From contig CP099848.1 of assembly GCA_030062745.1 (NCBI GenBank), positions 8,701,501-8,765,500 of the forward strand: 64,000 bases of DNA, read 5' to 3'. This document shows, in pieces, positions 24,185 to 35,884 of this stretch. How positions within the stretch are numbered: position 1 is the first letter of the stretch; every line of letters begins with the position of its first letter. Under the pieces are notes generated by a model. The model made no database searches, was not told where the DNA came from, and saw nothing but the letters and a program-made list of their open reading frames with translations. Both the position numbers and the translations under genes were made by a program. Source of the DNA: Capitulum mitella (lineage: Eukaryota; Arthropoda; Thecostraca; Pollicipedomorpha; Pollicipedidae).

Positions 24185-25417
24185 TTAACCCGCGCACGAC
24201 CGTCGGTCCGTCCCGAACATCGGCGACTGGGGGGGGGGGGGCAGTTGACGGCCCCCCTCTAACTCACGAACAGTTGGTCGCACGATAAAAATAAGCATAC
24301 CGTTGGAAAGCTTGTGACGAGAAGAGCTCGAAACTGGTCTCATTTTTAGTTTTAGATATTATGTAAGCCAATTTACGCCCTATATATGTTTTCTCATAGC
24401 CGACTGCATGAGACCGAGAAATGGCCTGAATCTCAAGGGCTGTGACTAATAACGCATAGGTAAAGGCACCAGCGCACAAGTAAATGTCCGCGGATGCCGA
24501 TACACGTCTAATTTCCTCAGATTTGTTCAATATATACTCCGAAACGTTGAGTTAAACACACCGTAATTCTCCCGGTCGGCCGTCAGTGTGCGCCGCTGCC
24601 GTATGCGGTACCAAATTGACGGGAACTAATTTTGGCGTTCCTTTATTTTTGCGAAAAAGGACAATCTGTGTCAATTTTATTGATCTTTGTGGTTCTTGTG
24701 ATGGTTTCTCATATTCTTACATTTTGGGAAAAATGATTAGTTGCCAATCTACAAAGTTGGCGGAGCTTTATTCGCGAGAGCCTATTTATTTCCAAAATAT
24801 GCTACTTTTTCAAACTTTTTGAGGTTCCTGGTATTAATTACGTCTGTGCAAGTTAGTTCTGCCATTTTCAACGCATTCTGAGTAGTTCATCGTCGATTTT
24901 GACGGTGGTGCATTTTGGCCCACTACAGTTATTCGTGACCTGACCTCAGGTCAATGGCTGGAGGTCACTGATACTTTGCCCAATGACGGTAACTAGATGT
25001 CTGCTTCACTCCACACTAAAAATGTTATGGAATATTCCGTCAATTTCCGAAAAACGGCGATATGTCTTAAAAGTGGGCTTGACCTTAGGTCAATGACCCG
25101 GAAAATTCCGAAAAATCTGAGATAGCAGATTTGTTGCATCTATCACGGTCACTACTCCCTGAAAGTATTATTGAGATATCTTGTTTTGCGGAAAAGTTAG
25201 AGGGCGCTAAACTTTTTTGGACATAGGTCTGTTTGACCTGACCTAGGTCAGGCACCTGACCTGACCTGAGGTCAAAATCTTGACACGAGACTTAAAACTG
25301 ATGGAGCAAAAAGTACACAAAGTTTCGTGACTCTGTGTTTGTTGGTTCTCTCGCAATGCCAGAAAAACCTCGGGGGGGGGGCAGTCAACTGCCCCCCCCC
25401 AGTCGGGGACGGGTTAA
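24185..25417 (+). mobile_element. TTAA-flanked piggyBac-type MITE family A, copy A1 (nested)
   Basis: The body 24189-25413 (1225 bp) starts CCCGCGCACGACCG and ends CAGTCGGGGACGGG. It is flanked by TTAA at 24185-24188 and 25414-25417. It interrupts the right arm of the Mutator-like element; the left arm keeps the empty site with one TTAA at 21438-21441, which proves insertion with TTAA duplication. TTAA plus CCC-terminal ends is the signature of piggyBac. No transposase is encoded, only non-coding text rich in TGACCTGACCTNAGGTCA words. G-run/C-run hairpins lie at 24229-24257 and 25373-25400. Confidence 0.88.
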
Positions 25418-26014
25418 GGACCAGTGAAGGATTAGCCAACGTGCGTGACAGCCGATTTGCATTTCGTTGCGGAGTTTTTAAGATTTGTTGCGTTTCCTTG
25501 AACGAACCAGCACGAAGTCTGCGCCGGCCTATTATCAAAAAATAAATAAATAAATAGACATATTTTGGGGCACGACGTGAGGCAGTCTAGGTAGCCGAAA
25601 GGGGAAAGGGAAGGAGCACAAAGCTCCCAGATCCCACTGTTACCAAGCCACCCCGTTCCCCCCGAAGACCTCAAAAATTCCCTTCTCGCGCCTCATACGT
25701 CTCACCTCGCGTCATTGTCTTTCTTTATGCACAACCAGAACTGTCCGCCTCTGCAACTTGCACATAGTTGCAGCAGGCGGTCGGTGGAGGGAGTTTTTGT
25801 CGGCGGAACCCAGCCGCTCGGCGGCCACCGGCCACCGCAGCGTCGGCATGTACAGCGGCTCCCACGCGCGCGACTGCTCACGCAGCGTCGGGCCAACGAG
25901 CTGGACCTGAGAGCATGCGGACACCGAAGACCGACGCCCGCCAATTACTCGTCCTAACCCAGTTTACCCCCCCCCCCCAATCGCCGAAGCCGACCTCGCC
26001 GCAGCCACGCTACA

Positions 26015-27706
26015 TCAGTTCAGTTTACTTACGAATCTTTCCACCTCGTGAACTACTATTTATTGTAGTCATTTTAGTGCAGCAAATGCGTAATAGTCAT
26101 ACAGATAAAACTAGGCGGCCAGACACGTCAAGGTATAGGAGATAGTTCGTGAAGTTTGCGTACGAGCTCTTCAGGGGTTCGAGAGGCGGTGATGACCGGC
26201 GGCAGGCGGTTCCAGGACGAGACCGCGCGATACGAAAAAGCTCTGCGGGCCACAGACAGGCTGAAGGTCGGCGGTTTCAAGGCGTCGGCCACCGACGCCC
26301 GGGTGGCACGCTGGGACACAGCGGTACGTGGAATGAACAGGGACCGGACCGCTGCCAGAGCACGCGAGTGGTTCAGGGCTCGGAAGACACCAATGCCGTC
26401 GCGCCTCGCAACTAGGTCACAGACGGCGCGCCAGCCTAGCGCCATCAAGGTCGCTTACACCGAATCCCGCTTATGAGTCCCGGAAACGACCCTCGCCCCA
26501 AAGTTTATCATCCTCTGAACTCTGTTAAAGTGGCACGACGCGGCCCCGCCCCAGACCGAAAGGTAGTAAAGGATGTGGGGGAAAACATGTGACTGGATTA
26601 GGATTGTCAGGACCTCTGGCGTAAGGTGGTGACGTATCTGATACAAATAGAGCAGGATGGAGTTTCGCTCTTTGGTAAACTTGGATATGTGCTCCTCCTA
26701 GGACAAAGAGTTGTCGGTAATGATCCCCAGCATGTTCACGGACGGAAAAGGGATTAGTATGTGGCCGGCAAAGTTAAGACAGAAGGATGTGGTCTTCTTG
26801 AGGTTATGGGCTGTGCCGACAAGGAGCAGGGTTGTTTTGGATGGATCTATTTTCAAGGAGTTGGATGTAGCGTAAGATTTGACGGCAAGGATAGTCTCTT
26901 CTTGCCGGGATTTTAGGATTGATAAATGATCAGGATGTGCGGAGTCTAGCAACTGGGTGTCATCGGCATGATACTAGACGTCCTTGAGGCAGATAGAGTG
27001 GAAGGTCGTTTGTGAAGATGCTGAAGAGGATAGCACTGACATTGGACCCCTGCAGAACACCGTGGGAGAGAAGAAGGGAATGAGAACCAACTCTCATCAC
27101 CTGCCGCCGATTAGCCAGGTAACTTAGACCACCTGGGATCGATGCCATACCATTGGATCTTGGTCAGGAAGGAGTCATGGTGGACACTGTGAGAAGCTCG
27201 ACTGAGGTCAGTCGAGGTGACGTCGACGACGTGGCCACCGTCAGTCCGACCACCCACTCAACAGCGTCATCCAGGGCGTCCTCCGTCGAGTGTCATGGTC
27301 TAAATGCATATTGTGATGGAGCTGAAAGATCGTAGGTAGCGAGATAAGACAACTGTGTGCATTTGTGATCTTTTCACATGTCTTCGACAGCGCAGGTAAG
27401 ATAGACATGGGTCTCAAATTGCTGGCGATGTCACGCGGGTTTGATTTGTGAAGAGGAGGAACAAAGGCCATCTTCCAGGAGGAAGGGAAAACACAAGTGG
27501 CGATAGAGCTGTTGATCAGATGAAGTAAATGTGGCCCGATAACGGGGAAACATTTTCGCAGCGCATGCAGCGGCACGCCGCCATGTCCTACGCCTGTCCT
27601 ACTATGACTGATACGGTGACGAATCACTCATTGCTCTCGAGAGTCCAAGGAGAATCGAAGGACGCAGATTTAGACTTGATGTAGTCACGCAGGGTGGTCT
27701 AGGTGG
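26015..27706 (-). pseudogene. 5'-truncated LINE, RT and tail, copy L2
   Basis: The minus strand parallels the + strand LINE at 32030-33727 over its full length (1.69 and 1.70 kb). Visible pieces include the SILPALSKTCEKI block, the FSIFTNDLPLYLP block after a degraded GVLQGS, and the tail with ATRASVADALKPPTFSLSV and YRAVSSWNRLPPVITASRT. The YADD box is lost (frameshift and TGA at about 26965-26975). 5' truncation is typical for LINEs. The 3' end CTGAACTGA is shared with the other copy, and the same 9-mer is the flank of the adjacent Mutator-like element. It is dead through several frameshifts and stops. Confidence 0.85.
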
Positions 27707-27724
27707 GTGATCACCTAGACCACC
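27693..27724. repeat. Snap-back hairpin at the LINE 5' junction
   Basis: A 13-bp perfect inverted pair (GGTGGTCTAGGTG at 27693-27705, its complement at 27712-27724) has a 6-base loop. The left half is LINE sequence; the right half is its inverted copy exactly at the truncation point, followed by a further TGGTCTAGGCG. Confidence 0.85.
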
Positions 27725-27729
27725 ATGGT

Positions 27730-29890
27730 CTAGGCGATCTAGTGGCTGCCCACTGCCAACTCTGCAGCAGTGTTCAAGGCCAAAGAGTCATAATGATCCA
27801 CCTGTTTTAATGCTCGAGGTCGCACCATACAGGGCTATCGGTGGGCGTTTGAATCACGCATCCGTCCCGTAGTTCGCGTGCCCCTGTGCCCTGGAGGCAG
27901 TATTTACCGTCCCCGCGCCCAAGTCAGTGGCACTACGCTCGATACCCCAGTCAGTGGCAGGTCAGTGTGTGCCAGCTGCCGAGTTTGCGCGGTGCGCAGT
28001 TTCGATACGATGACGGTGCCTTTGCCCGTCATTGACCATATCTCTGTTTCTGTCCCGGTTCCTTTCTGCGCACAGTTCCCTGTTGCCGTCTCGTTTGCCG
28101 ACATTGTCGGTCGCCCCGTTTCTGTTGTTCCTTTTTCCGCGCCAGTTCCTGTCATGCCATGTCATGCCATGTCACGCCAGGCCGTGTCGTGCGCCGGCCC
28201 GGTGCCACTCGCCTCAAAAACATTAGCTCAGTGCCTGAAGCCAGCATTTTTCTGCCAGTTTTGAAGGTGGTAATGAAGCACCTCATTAAGGCTCATCGAG
28301 ATGCATATTCCCCCAGTGATAGATCATTTTGAGTATAAAATAGTGATGAGTTCGTTGTTTCAGGCATGACGTCTAGCCCGCGTCGTAAGCGTAAAGGTTG
28401 CTCCACGCATGCACGGAAAGAAATGGAACGTAGATGGAAATGGGCATAAGCGTAAGAAAATATTCCGTATCAAACCACTTCCTTGCTTTCCACGACTTTA
28501 AAATGCTGAACGGGGAACGTTGGCGTCCCACTAAACTTTCACCAAAATTTCCCACCAGTTGTCCAACATCGCATTGTTAACGTTATCATTAAACTGCATC
28601 ATCGGCCAGCCAGCTTGCACTGAAGTTTCCACGGCCACTGGTACAAAGTGTTAAAAATAAAAACCAACAGCATAATGATGCTGAAATTCGGTGAAGTGGC
28701 CTTTGCTCAGAACATTGCGGTTAAATGAGAAAAGGAAGCACTCCAGAAGGCTCCAGAAGGCACTCCATGTGCCAATTTTAATTTTGATTTGCTTTTGCGA
28801 TGAAACATAGAAATATGATTGGATGACAACGTTTGCAGTAAAAAGGGCTGGAGAACTGGGCCTTCTTTGATACGACGACGAATCGCGGCCGTACACTTTC
28901 CATGCAGTTTCATCTTTTGAGTGCCAGTGCGCCTAGCCGGATTGTGGACTGTGCAGAGATTTCGTACGGTGCTGGTGTATTTTGTCCCCTTACCGATCCT
29001 GTTCCGTTGACGCTTTGTTTCCGTTCCGTTTACGCCCATTTTTGCAGCATGTTTAGTTTTGCAGCTGGGTTTAGGCGTAATCACTTTGTCTTATACGTGG
29101 CATGTTTGCCGGGGGCGCATTAATCGGTTTGACAAAGCTGTAGTCCGTTTCTCGGGGGCTTAGTGATCGGCTTACCGTAGACGTAGTTAGCTTTGGCCAG
29201 GTTGGGCTAGGGTAAGATGGATAGGCTGCTTGCCGCGATCTAAGAAATGTCCTAGTGACGCCGCGGTGTGGATGAAATCCCCGAGAAATATTTGCAATGG
29301 TGTTAAATCCGCACAGATTCATCTCGAGATAGCTAGGAACCTGATTTTTACGTATCGTGGTAAAAAAAAAATACTCCTGCAACTTGAGAAGTCCTTAATG
29401 TGATTAGTCGTATTAGAAACTTCGATTGTGGAGTGTCGCGATTGTAGTAGTCGTTAGTCGCGTAGAGTATATAACGTTTGATGAAAATTATGATGTCGAC
29501 GGGTGTCATCATGTGCGCAAAATCTTTAACAAACTGCCATTTTTCAACGGCGTGCGAATGGTACGCGCAGGAACACGTTTTGTTACACGAGTTTCCTTGG
29601 CCTCAGTCTGAAAGAACTTTTGATGGTAAGTGTGATCCAGTGCTCACTGTTTCCGATGGGGCATTTTCGCGATTTTTGGCCAAAATGTCCAGTGTGATCC
29701 ATATTTAGAATCTGTGCATGTTTTTATTCTGAAAGGACGTCAAGGCTGCAACTTATTCCAGAGGAAGGGACCAGGACAGGATTCCGCCAAGAAGTTGTCA
29801 GGACAAATCCATGCCCCTCAAAACCGAAAATTCGTCGGTTTTCGGCCACTTTGTTTTCGAGCTCGGGAAGTTGTATTTCGTGTCATTTTT
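27730..29890. other. Intronic 2.2 kb without a supported gene
   Basis: Part of the MRPL39 intron. A 128-codon frame at 27878-28264 is rich in Val/Pro/Ser and comes from a C/T-rich, GTTCC-type degenerate repeat (27990-28200); a similar text lies at 28970-29050. Minus-strand frames at 28651-29084 carry no recognisable domain. No splice-supported exon was found. Confidence 0.4.
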
Positions 29891-29899
29891 AGTCCAGAA

Positions 29900-32800
29900 A
29901 GAAACGTCGAATTTTCAACCCCAATTGGTACCTTGACCGCTTGCCCGCCCTCGCTCCATGGCTTCGCCCCTGGTCAGAGGCCATGGCGTCCCCGCTGCCT
30001 TGCGGCCCTGGTACTGACCGTAGCTTCGCAAAACAACGCAGGTGCGGTTGGAGCGCCGGACTATGGCGGCCGCCGTGTAGTAGTGAGGTCCCGTTTTCCT
30101 TGTGATTTTCCGAGGAGTCTGACGTGACCGGGCTGTGAGACTGTGCAGAGACACGGCTGTGACGTTGGTGCTGCTGGCTGATGACTTTTAACACCGCAGT
30201 TAGCCGCTGCCTGGCTTTTACCGGCGGATTTGTTGCTGACTTACTTGGCGATATCGGCGCGGTGGGATGGACAAGGTCTTGCCACCCGCCTCTCCGTTCT
30301 ACCGCTTATGGCAGAGGTGTGGCGCCGAGAACCACCAATCAGCGCACCGATTTGCCATTCAACCGTTCTCCGCCGAATCCCGCTGCGTTGGCGCGACCGT
30401 AACCTAGGCGAGCGGCCGCCGCTTCGGCCTGCCTGGCAGACCATAGGCGGACTCAGGCCGTGGTCGAATGGGGCGGTCGTGCCGTGCGCGGTCGCGCAGA
30501 GCCGGCGCCACGATCGAGCTGCACTGGCTCGAGGACAGCGGTGCCGGCGCGGATGCCGGGCCGGGCGAAGCCACCAGATGCGACGGCTTCGCGTCGAGAG
30601 GGGCACCTGCCGACGCCCGTGCGAGGGGATGGTGCCAGCCTCTCGGGTGCGGCCGCGATGTGGGTCGCTGCCGCGGTCCCGGACCCTCACCGTACCAGCT
30701 CGCAAAACTATCAGGCAGACTCTGTGGTTGAGTTACGCGAAGCCGACCAACTCTACTGGGCCGGTAAGGAAACTGGTCATTGGTCACTCGAACGTCCGGT
30801 CTCTGGTGCCGACGACGAATTGTGTACTCTGGACTCTGCAGGACCATAACCTCGATATGTTGTGCGTTACCGAACATGGCTCTCCGATCTGACCGCGGGC
30901 AGGATACTTGTGTTCCCCGGCTAAAGGGCAGCGCTCCGAGACCGGCCGGCTCAGCCCGGCCGTGACCGCGCCGCCGCAGCTCGAGCTGGCGATGTGGCCA
31001 TCCTTTGTCGGGACGGCCTGAGCATGAACGTCCTACCGATTACCAGTTCAGGGTCATCCTCCGAGTCGTTGTGGGTCTCGATTGCTGGCGGTGGGCGTCG
31101 CTGGGTTGTCGTTGGCGTGGTGTACCGTCCACCATCCGAGCAGATGTCAGCCGGCCTGGATGATCTGTTTGACCGACTGCATGCCGCCGTGAGCCAGGGT
31201 AAACCAGCCTTTTGCCTAGGTGATTTTAACAATGACCTCTTGCGTCCGGACGGCCGTGGTGTGCGTCGGTACAAGTGGGTTTTAAAAGATCCCAGCCTGT
31301 CTCAGCTGATCCGAACACCCACGCACCTTTCTCCAACGGAGTCGCTCTTGGATCACATAATCACGAACGTACCGCATTTGGAGCCAGCCGTCCGGGTGCT
31401 GTCGGAGCCGATCGCCGACCGCTTTACCACCATTGTTAGTGCACCTTTCTGCCGCCCTCGCTATCGTCCGACGCCCTTCGCTACTCGTCCGTGGCGCAAG
31501 ATGAATTGGGACGCGCTTTGTCTGCAGCTTCTGCAGTCGGACTTGGACCAAGTTTACTGCGAAACGCTGATTGACCGTAAACTGGAGGAGTTTATGTGTG
31601 TGTGGTGGAATGCGGTTGATGTGCATTGTCCTGTCAGAACGGTGACCCCTCGTCGCTCCCATTGCCCTTAGCTTGAGACTAGACCTGACCTGCGGCAGCT
31701 GATGCAAGAGAGGGACAACGCGTATCGGAAGTGGCGTCAATCCCGAACCGAGATCGATTTGGCCGCATACCAACGCCTTCGTAACCGCGTTAAGAGTCTT
31801 TTCGCTCGGGCCAAAGCGCGACTTCCTGTTTGACAATATGCTTGCCGACCGTGCCACGTTTTGGAGGGGCATAAAAAGCTTCGCCTTTTAGCCCGCCAAG
31901 GGGGGAAGGGGTGACGCCGGGGAAATGTCCGCTGAGCAGGCTGATGACTTCAACCGCCACTTTGCGTCCGCCAGCCCTCGTATTGCTGCCGAGCTGGCAG
32001 CGGGCAGCCACGGTGACACCCCGCTTCCGCCTAGACCACCATGCGTGGCCACATCAAGTCTGAGTCTGTCTCCTTCGACTCTCCTTGAACTCTCGAGAGC
32101 TATGAGTGATTTGTCATCGTCAAGGGCGATAGTACGTGACGGCGTGCCGCTGTATGCGCTGCGAAAATGTTTCCCCGTTCTCGAGCTACATTTACTTCAG
32201 CTGATCAACAGCTCCATCGTCACTTGTGTTTTCCCTTCCTCCTGGAAGATGGCCTCTGTTCCTCGTATTCACAAATTCGGTCCGTGTGACATTGCCAGCA
32301 ATTTTAGACCCATATCTATCTTACCTGCGCTGTCGAAGATACGTGGAAAGATCGTGTGCACACAGATGTCTTCTTATCTCGCTACCTACGATCTTTTAGC
32401 TCCATCACAATATGCATATAGAACCATGTCACTCGACGGAGGACGCCCTGGTTGACGTTGCTGAGTGGGTAGTGCGTCGGATTGACGGTGGTCACGTCGT
32501 CGCCGTCACCTCGACTGACCTCAGTCGAGCTTCTCACAGTGTCGACCACGACTCCCTCCTGACCAAGATCCAATGGCATGGCATCGATCCCAGGTGCTTT
32601 GAGAGCTACCTGGCTGATTGGCGGCAGGTGATGAGAAGTGGTTCTTTCTCCCTTCCTCTCACCCACGGTGTTCCGCAGGGATCCATTGTCGGTGCTATTC
32701 TCTTCAGCATCTTCACGAACGACCTTCCATCCTATCTGCCTCACGGACGTCTGGTATCCTATGCCGATGACACTAAGCTGCTAGACTCCGCACATCCTGA

Positions 32801-33727
32801 TCATTTATCAATCCTAAAATCCCGGCAAGAAGAGACTCTCTTTGCCGTCAAATCCTACGCTACCTCCAACTCGTTGAAAATGGATCCATCCAAAATAACC
32901 TTGCTCCTTGTCGGGACAGCCCATAGCCTCAAGAAGACCACATCCTTCCATCTTAACTTTGCTGGCCACATACTAACCCCTTCTCCGTCCGTGAAGATGC
33001 TGGGGGTCACTATCGACAACCCCTTGTCCTAGGAGGAACACATATCCAAGTTCACCAAAAAGTGCAACTCCATCCTGCTCCGTTTGTACCAGATGCGTCA
33101 CCACCTTGCGTCCAAGGTCCTGACAATCCTAATCCAGTCACATGTTTTCCCCCACATCCTTTACTACCTTTCGGTCTGGGGCGGGGCCGCGTCGTGTCAC
33201 CTTAGCAGAGTTCAGAGGGTGATGAACTTTGGGGTCAGGATCGTCTCTGGTACTCATAAGCGGGATTCGGTGTCAGCGACCTTGAGGGCGCTAGGCTGGC
33301 GCGCCGTCTGTGACCTAGTTGCGAGGCGCGACGGCATTGGTGTCTTCAGAGCCCGTGAACGACTCGCGTGCTCTGGTAGCGGTCCGGTCCCTGTTCATTC
33401 CACGTACCGCTGTGTCCCAGCGTGCCACCCGGGCGTCGGCGGCCGACACCTTGAAACCGCAGGCTTTCCGTCTGTCTGTGGCCCGCAGAGCTTTTTCGTA
33501 TCGCGCGGTCTCGTCCTGGAACCGCCTGCCGCCGGTCATCACCGCCTCTCGAACCCGTGAAGAGCTCGTACGTAAACTTGATGAACTTTGTCGTATACCT
33601 TGACGTGTCTGGCCGCCTAGTTTTATCTGTATGACTATTGCCCATGTGCTGCACTTAAATGACCACAATCAAATAGTAATCCACGCGGTGGCAAGATTCG
33701 CAAATGAACTAAACAAACTGAACTGAG
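29900..33727 (+). pseudogene. Near full-length LINE (endonuclease plus RT), copy L1, inactivated
   Basis: From about 30766 the APE-type endonuclease begins (VIGHSNVRSL, LDMLCVTE). It continues in another frame at 31000-31670 with VVGVVYRPPSEQ, FCLGDFNNDLL and LLDHIITNVP. The RT follows: SNFRPISILPALSK (32302), GVPQGSIVGAILFSIFTNDL (32670), then SYADDTKLLDSA with the catalytic YADD. The thumb, the FPHILYYLSVWGGAASCHL block and the tail NRLPPVITASRTREEL end near 33600, and the 3' end is CTGAACTGA at 33727. At least five frame changes and stops make it non-functional. The region 29900-30760 is GC-rich and probably the 5' UTR or a decayed ORF1. It sits sense to MRPL39 inside the 13.8-kb intron. 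The clade (CR1/Jockey group) is a guess from the tail motif. Confidence 0.88.
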
Positions 33728-34404
33728 TCACCATGGTTTGTTTGTTGGTGAGTTGTGATGTTGGTTAGGACGTATGTTCTCTTATGCTCAGGCGTACAGT
33801 CTGTCTGGCCCACTTTCGTTAGGCGTCGATCAGTCGTCTGCAGGTACCGTTGCTAACAGCAACCCGCTTGAATGTCCGCCTTTCATATCACCGGTAACGA
33901 TTTTCATAAGTCATTGCAACATGCATCCAGTTGCACGCCGGTTCCATAAATGCTCCATAGTTTGCAAGGCTGTAGGTTGTAAATCTTTATTAATCAACAA
34001 GTTGCATGCTAGCGGTCCAGGCTACAGCCTCCTTCAGTGGACGGAGCTCCTAGCATCTTTGTGGTATTCATCCCGATCGAGATAAAATTTAGCAATCCGT
34101 CAAGAATTTCGCTTAAAGGTGAGTAGATAAACAATGCTGGTAGACCGTGGCTTCGTTCTTAGTGTACCAGAGGATCCTCAGAAAGAGACATTATCTTAGG
34201 CTTAATGCTTGGTGAACGTGTGGGGACTGAATACCATCGCCGATATATCCAGGGAATTTCATCCAGACTGCGGCGTCAGTACGGTTTTTGTCAAATCTGT
34301 CCGAATTCTCAGCGCACGTTCACCCGCACCTTGACAGAGCCCAGCCTCAGGACGTCAAATTTGCTGACGCAGTCGCCGCTGACGCCGACGGACGATGATT
34401 GCAG
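33728..34404. other. Intron end before the MRPL39 exon
   Basis: No gene seen. The acceptor ATGATTGCAG ends at 34404. The upstream polypyrimidine tract is weak. Confidence 0.5.
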
Positions 34405-34626
34405 TGCGCAGCGGCAGCTTCGTGTACGACGTGCACCTGCCGCTGGCGGCCTGGACGCCTAGTGGCCAGGAGCTGCGCCTGCTGTCGGCCATGATGCGGC
34501 GGCTGAGTCAGCGCGCCCTGCCTCTGCGCCGGCTGGACATCTCAGCCGAGCTGGCGCTGAAAATGTTCGCCGACAACGAGTACAAACGCGGCCAGGTGCC
34601 CAGCATCGCGCAGCAGTCGCCCACCG
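34405..34626 (+). CDS. MRPL39: MRPL39 internal exon
   Basis: The acceptor ends GATTGCAG at 34404. Entering in phase 1, the exon gives VRSGSFVYDVHLPLAAWTP and goes on with ELRLLSAMMRRLSQ, LPLRRLDISAELALKMF and NEYKRGQVPSIAQQSPT. The family pattern SGxFxYDVxL...W.P...LR...........LPFExLEV...ALxxFxxxxYK is followed throughout. It corresponds to the central SAD-like part of mL39. The donor GTAAGC at 34627 leaves phase 1. GC content at third positions is high, unlike the AT-rich introns on both sides. The preceding intron is 13.8 kb and made mostly of transposons. Confidence 0.95.
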
Positions 34627-35521
34627 GTAAGCATCGTATCCAGCTTCCCGCGGCGAGAGACGCTCATGGTCTCCGCGGCGGCCGCCGGCGGGCTGCGTTG
34701 TCTCTCAGCAGATTGAGACGTTTACGTGGGGTTCATCGTCCTTTAGCGGTCTGAAACGCGTTAGTGATTTCCCCAGGGGAGTCTGAGCTCCGAAGTGATG
34801 ATCATTCAGATGGGTTGCCTGTGGGGAACGGGAATGGCGCTCTAGTGGAAGATTACTGCGTTGTCTGTTTTTGTTTGTTTTGTTTTGTTTCGTTGTGTTT
34901 CGTTTGTTTTTCCCTTCTGTGGACCGTGTGACCAGCTTGTAAATGTGTTGTCCGACACCGCTCCGTTCCCAAGACGTTAACATCATTTCAGTTTAGTGTG
35001 CTACGGTTACATCCCCAGTGTACAAGGAAGCGTTTGAATAGCCGTATCAATAAATCAGTTCGGACGGATGTTGTAGTGTCCGTTCGTTGCTAGGACCACA
35101 CGACCACACGCCGAGTGGGTGCACGCATTGAGAACGATTGGGGCGGCTGTCATGGAGCAGTGGGGCGGAGTTTTCCGCTGCTCCACCTGCCTGGATACGC
35201 CGCGTGCTGTTTACGGATGGTCCTTTGCCGATTGTGCGATACTTTCATCGCATTACGATCCTCATTATGGGTCGTCTCTTTAGCCTTGACTAGAGCTAAC
35301 ACAGACGGGATATTCCGGTGGATTTCCGCACTAGATGGATAACGGAACGGAATGGATAAATTTCAGGGAAAGTTCATGTGTAAGGATTGGATTCGAATCA
35401 CCCTGAAACCCAGAAACTTACGTCACGAAAGTTGTCAGAAAATAGGAAACTTAAGCATAGGTCTTTAAAATTATATTTATATTGTTTATACTGCAACATA
35501 TTCTATATTATATATATGTGC

Positions 35522-35522
<1 letters not shown>

Positions 35523-35562
<40 letters not shown>
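35523..35562. repeat. (TA)n microsatellite
   Basis: An uninterrupted AT dinucleotide run in the second visible MRPL39 intron. Confidence 0.95.
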
Positions 35563-35563
<1 letters not shown>

Positions 35564-35884
35564 GACTCACGTAGTATATATTGTAGTATCACGCATGTAG
35601 TGTATATCGTACACTAAACTGCATCGTAACCAAGTATTATAGTACACCAGGTATCGTTCATCGGAGCGGTGTCGGGTCCGAGGGTGGCCGTTCGTAGGAA
35701 CGACAGTTCGCTTTACGTGCAGTGGAATCGAAGATGACGGCTTGACACTGAGGTGTCGTACAGATCCCCTGATCCTCATGGCCACCCTCATCCCATGATC
35801 CTCTGCGGAACGTGTTCCAGCCGGCGGGGGAGCGTCGGCTACTTTTCGAGCCACCTCTTGTCATACAGCGCCGTAGGGTTAATG

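Larger units (their letters stand above)
20836..26014. mobile_element. Mutator-like (long-TIR, 9-bp TSD) element, 5.2 kb
   Basis: The left arm 20836-21620 is repeated in inverted form as 26014-25418 plus 24188-24022, with about 90 percent identity by eye. Terminal bases are TGTAGCATGGCTTCGGCGAG and, inverted at the other end, TGTAGCGTGGCTGCGGCGAG. The 9-mer TCAGTTCAG occurs directly on both flanks (20827-20835 and 26015-26023). Long TIRs plus a 9-bp target duplication are the hallmarks of Mutator/MULE elements. The 2.4-kb core (21621-24021) is GC-rich, holds a 286-bp tandem duplication and a 15-bp-stem hairpin, and has no recognisable transposase, so the copy is non-autonomous. Open frames in it (for example 22393-22998 minus and 23419-23943 plus) match no family I know. 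It lies in the MRPL39 intron. Confidence 0.8.

Noticed and set aside
29889..30705. Several overlapping GC-rich frames before LINE L1
   Set aside because: Most probably the LINE 5' UTR or decayed ORF1; no frame has a recognisable gag-like or RNA-binding domain.
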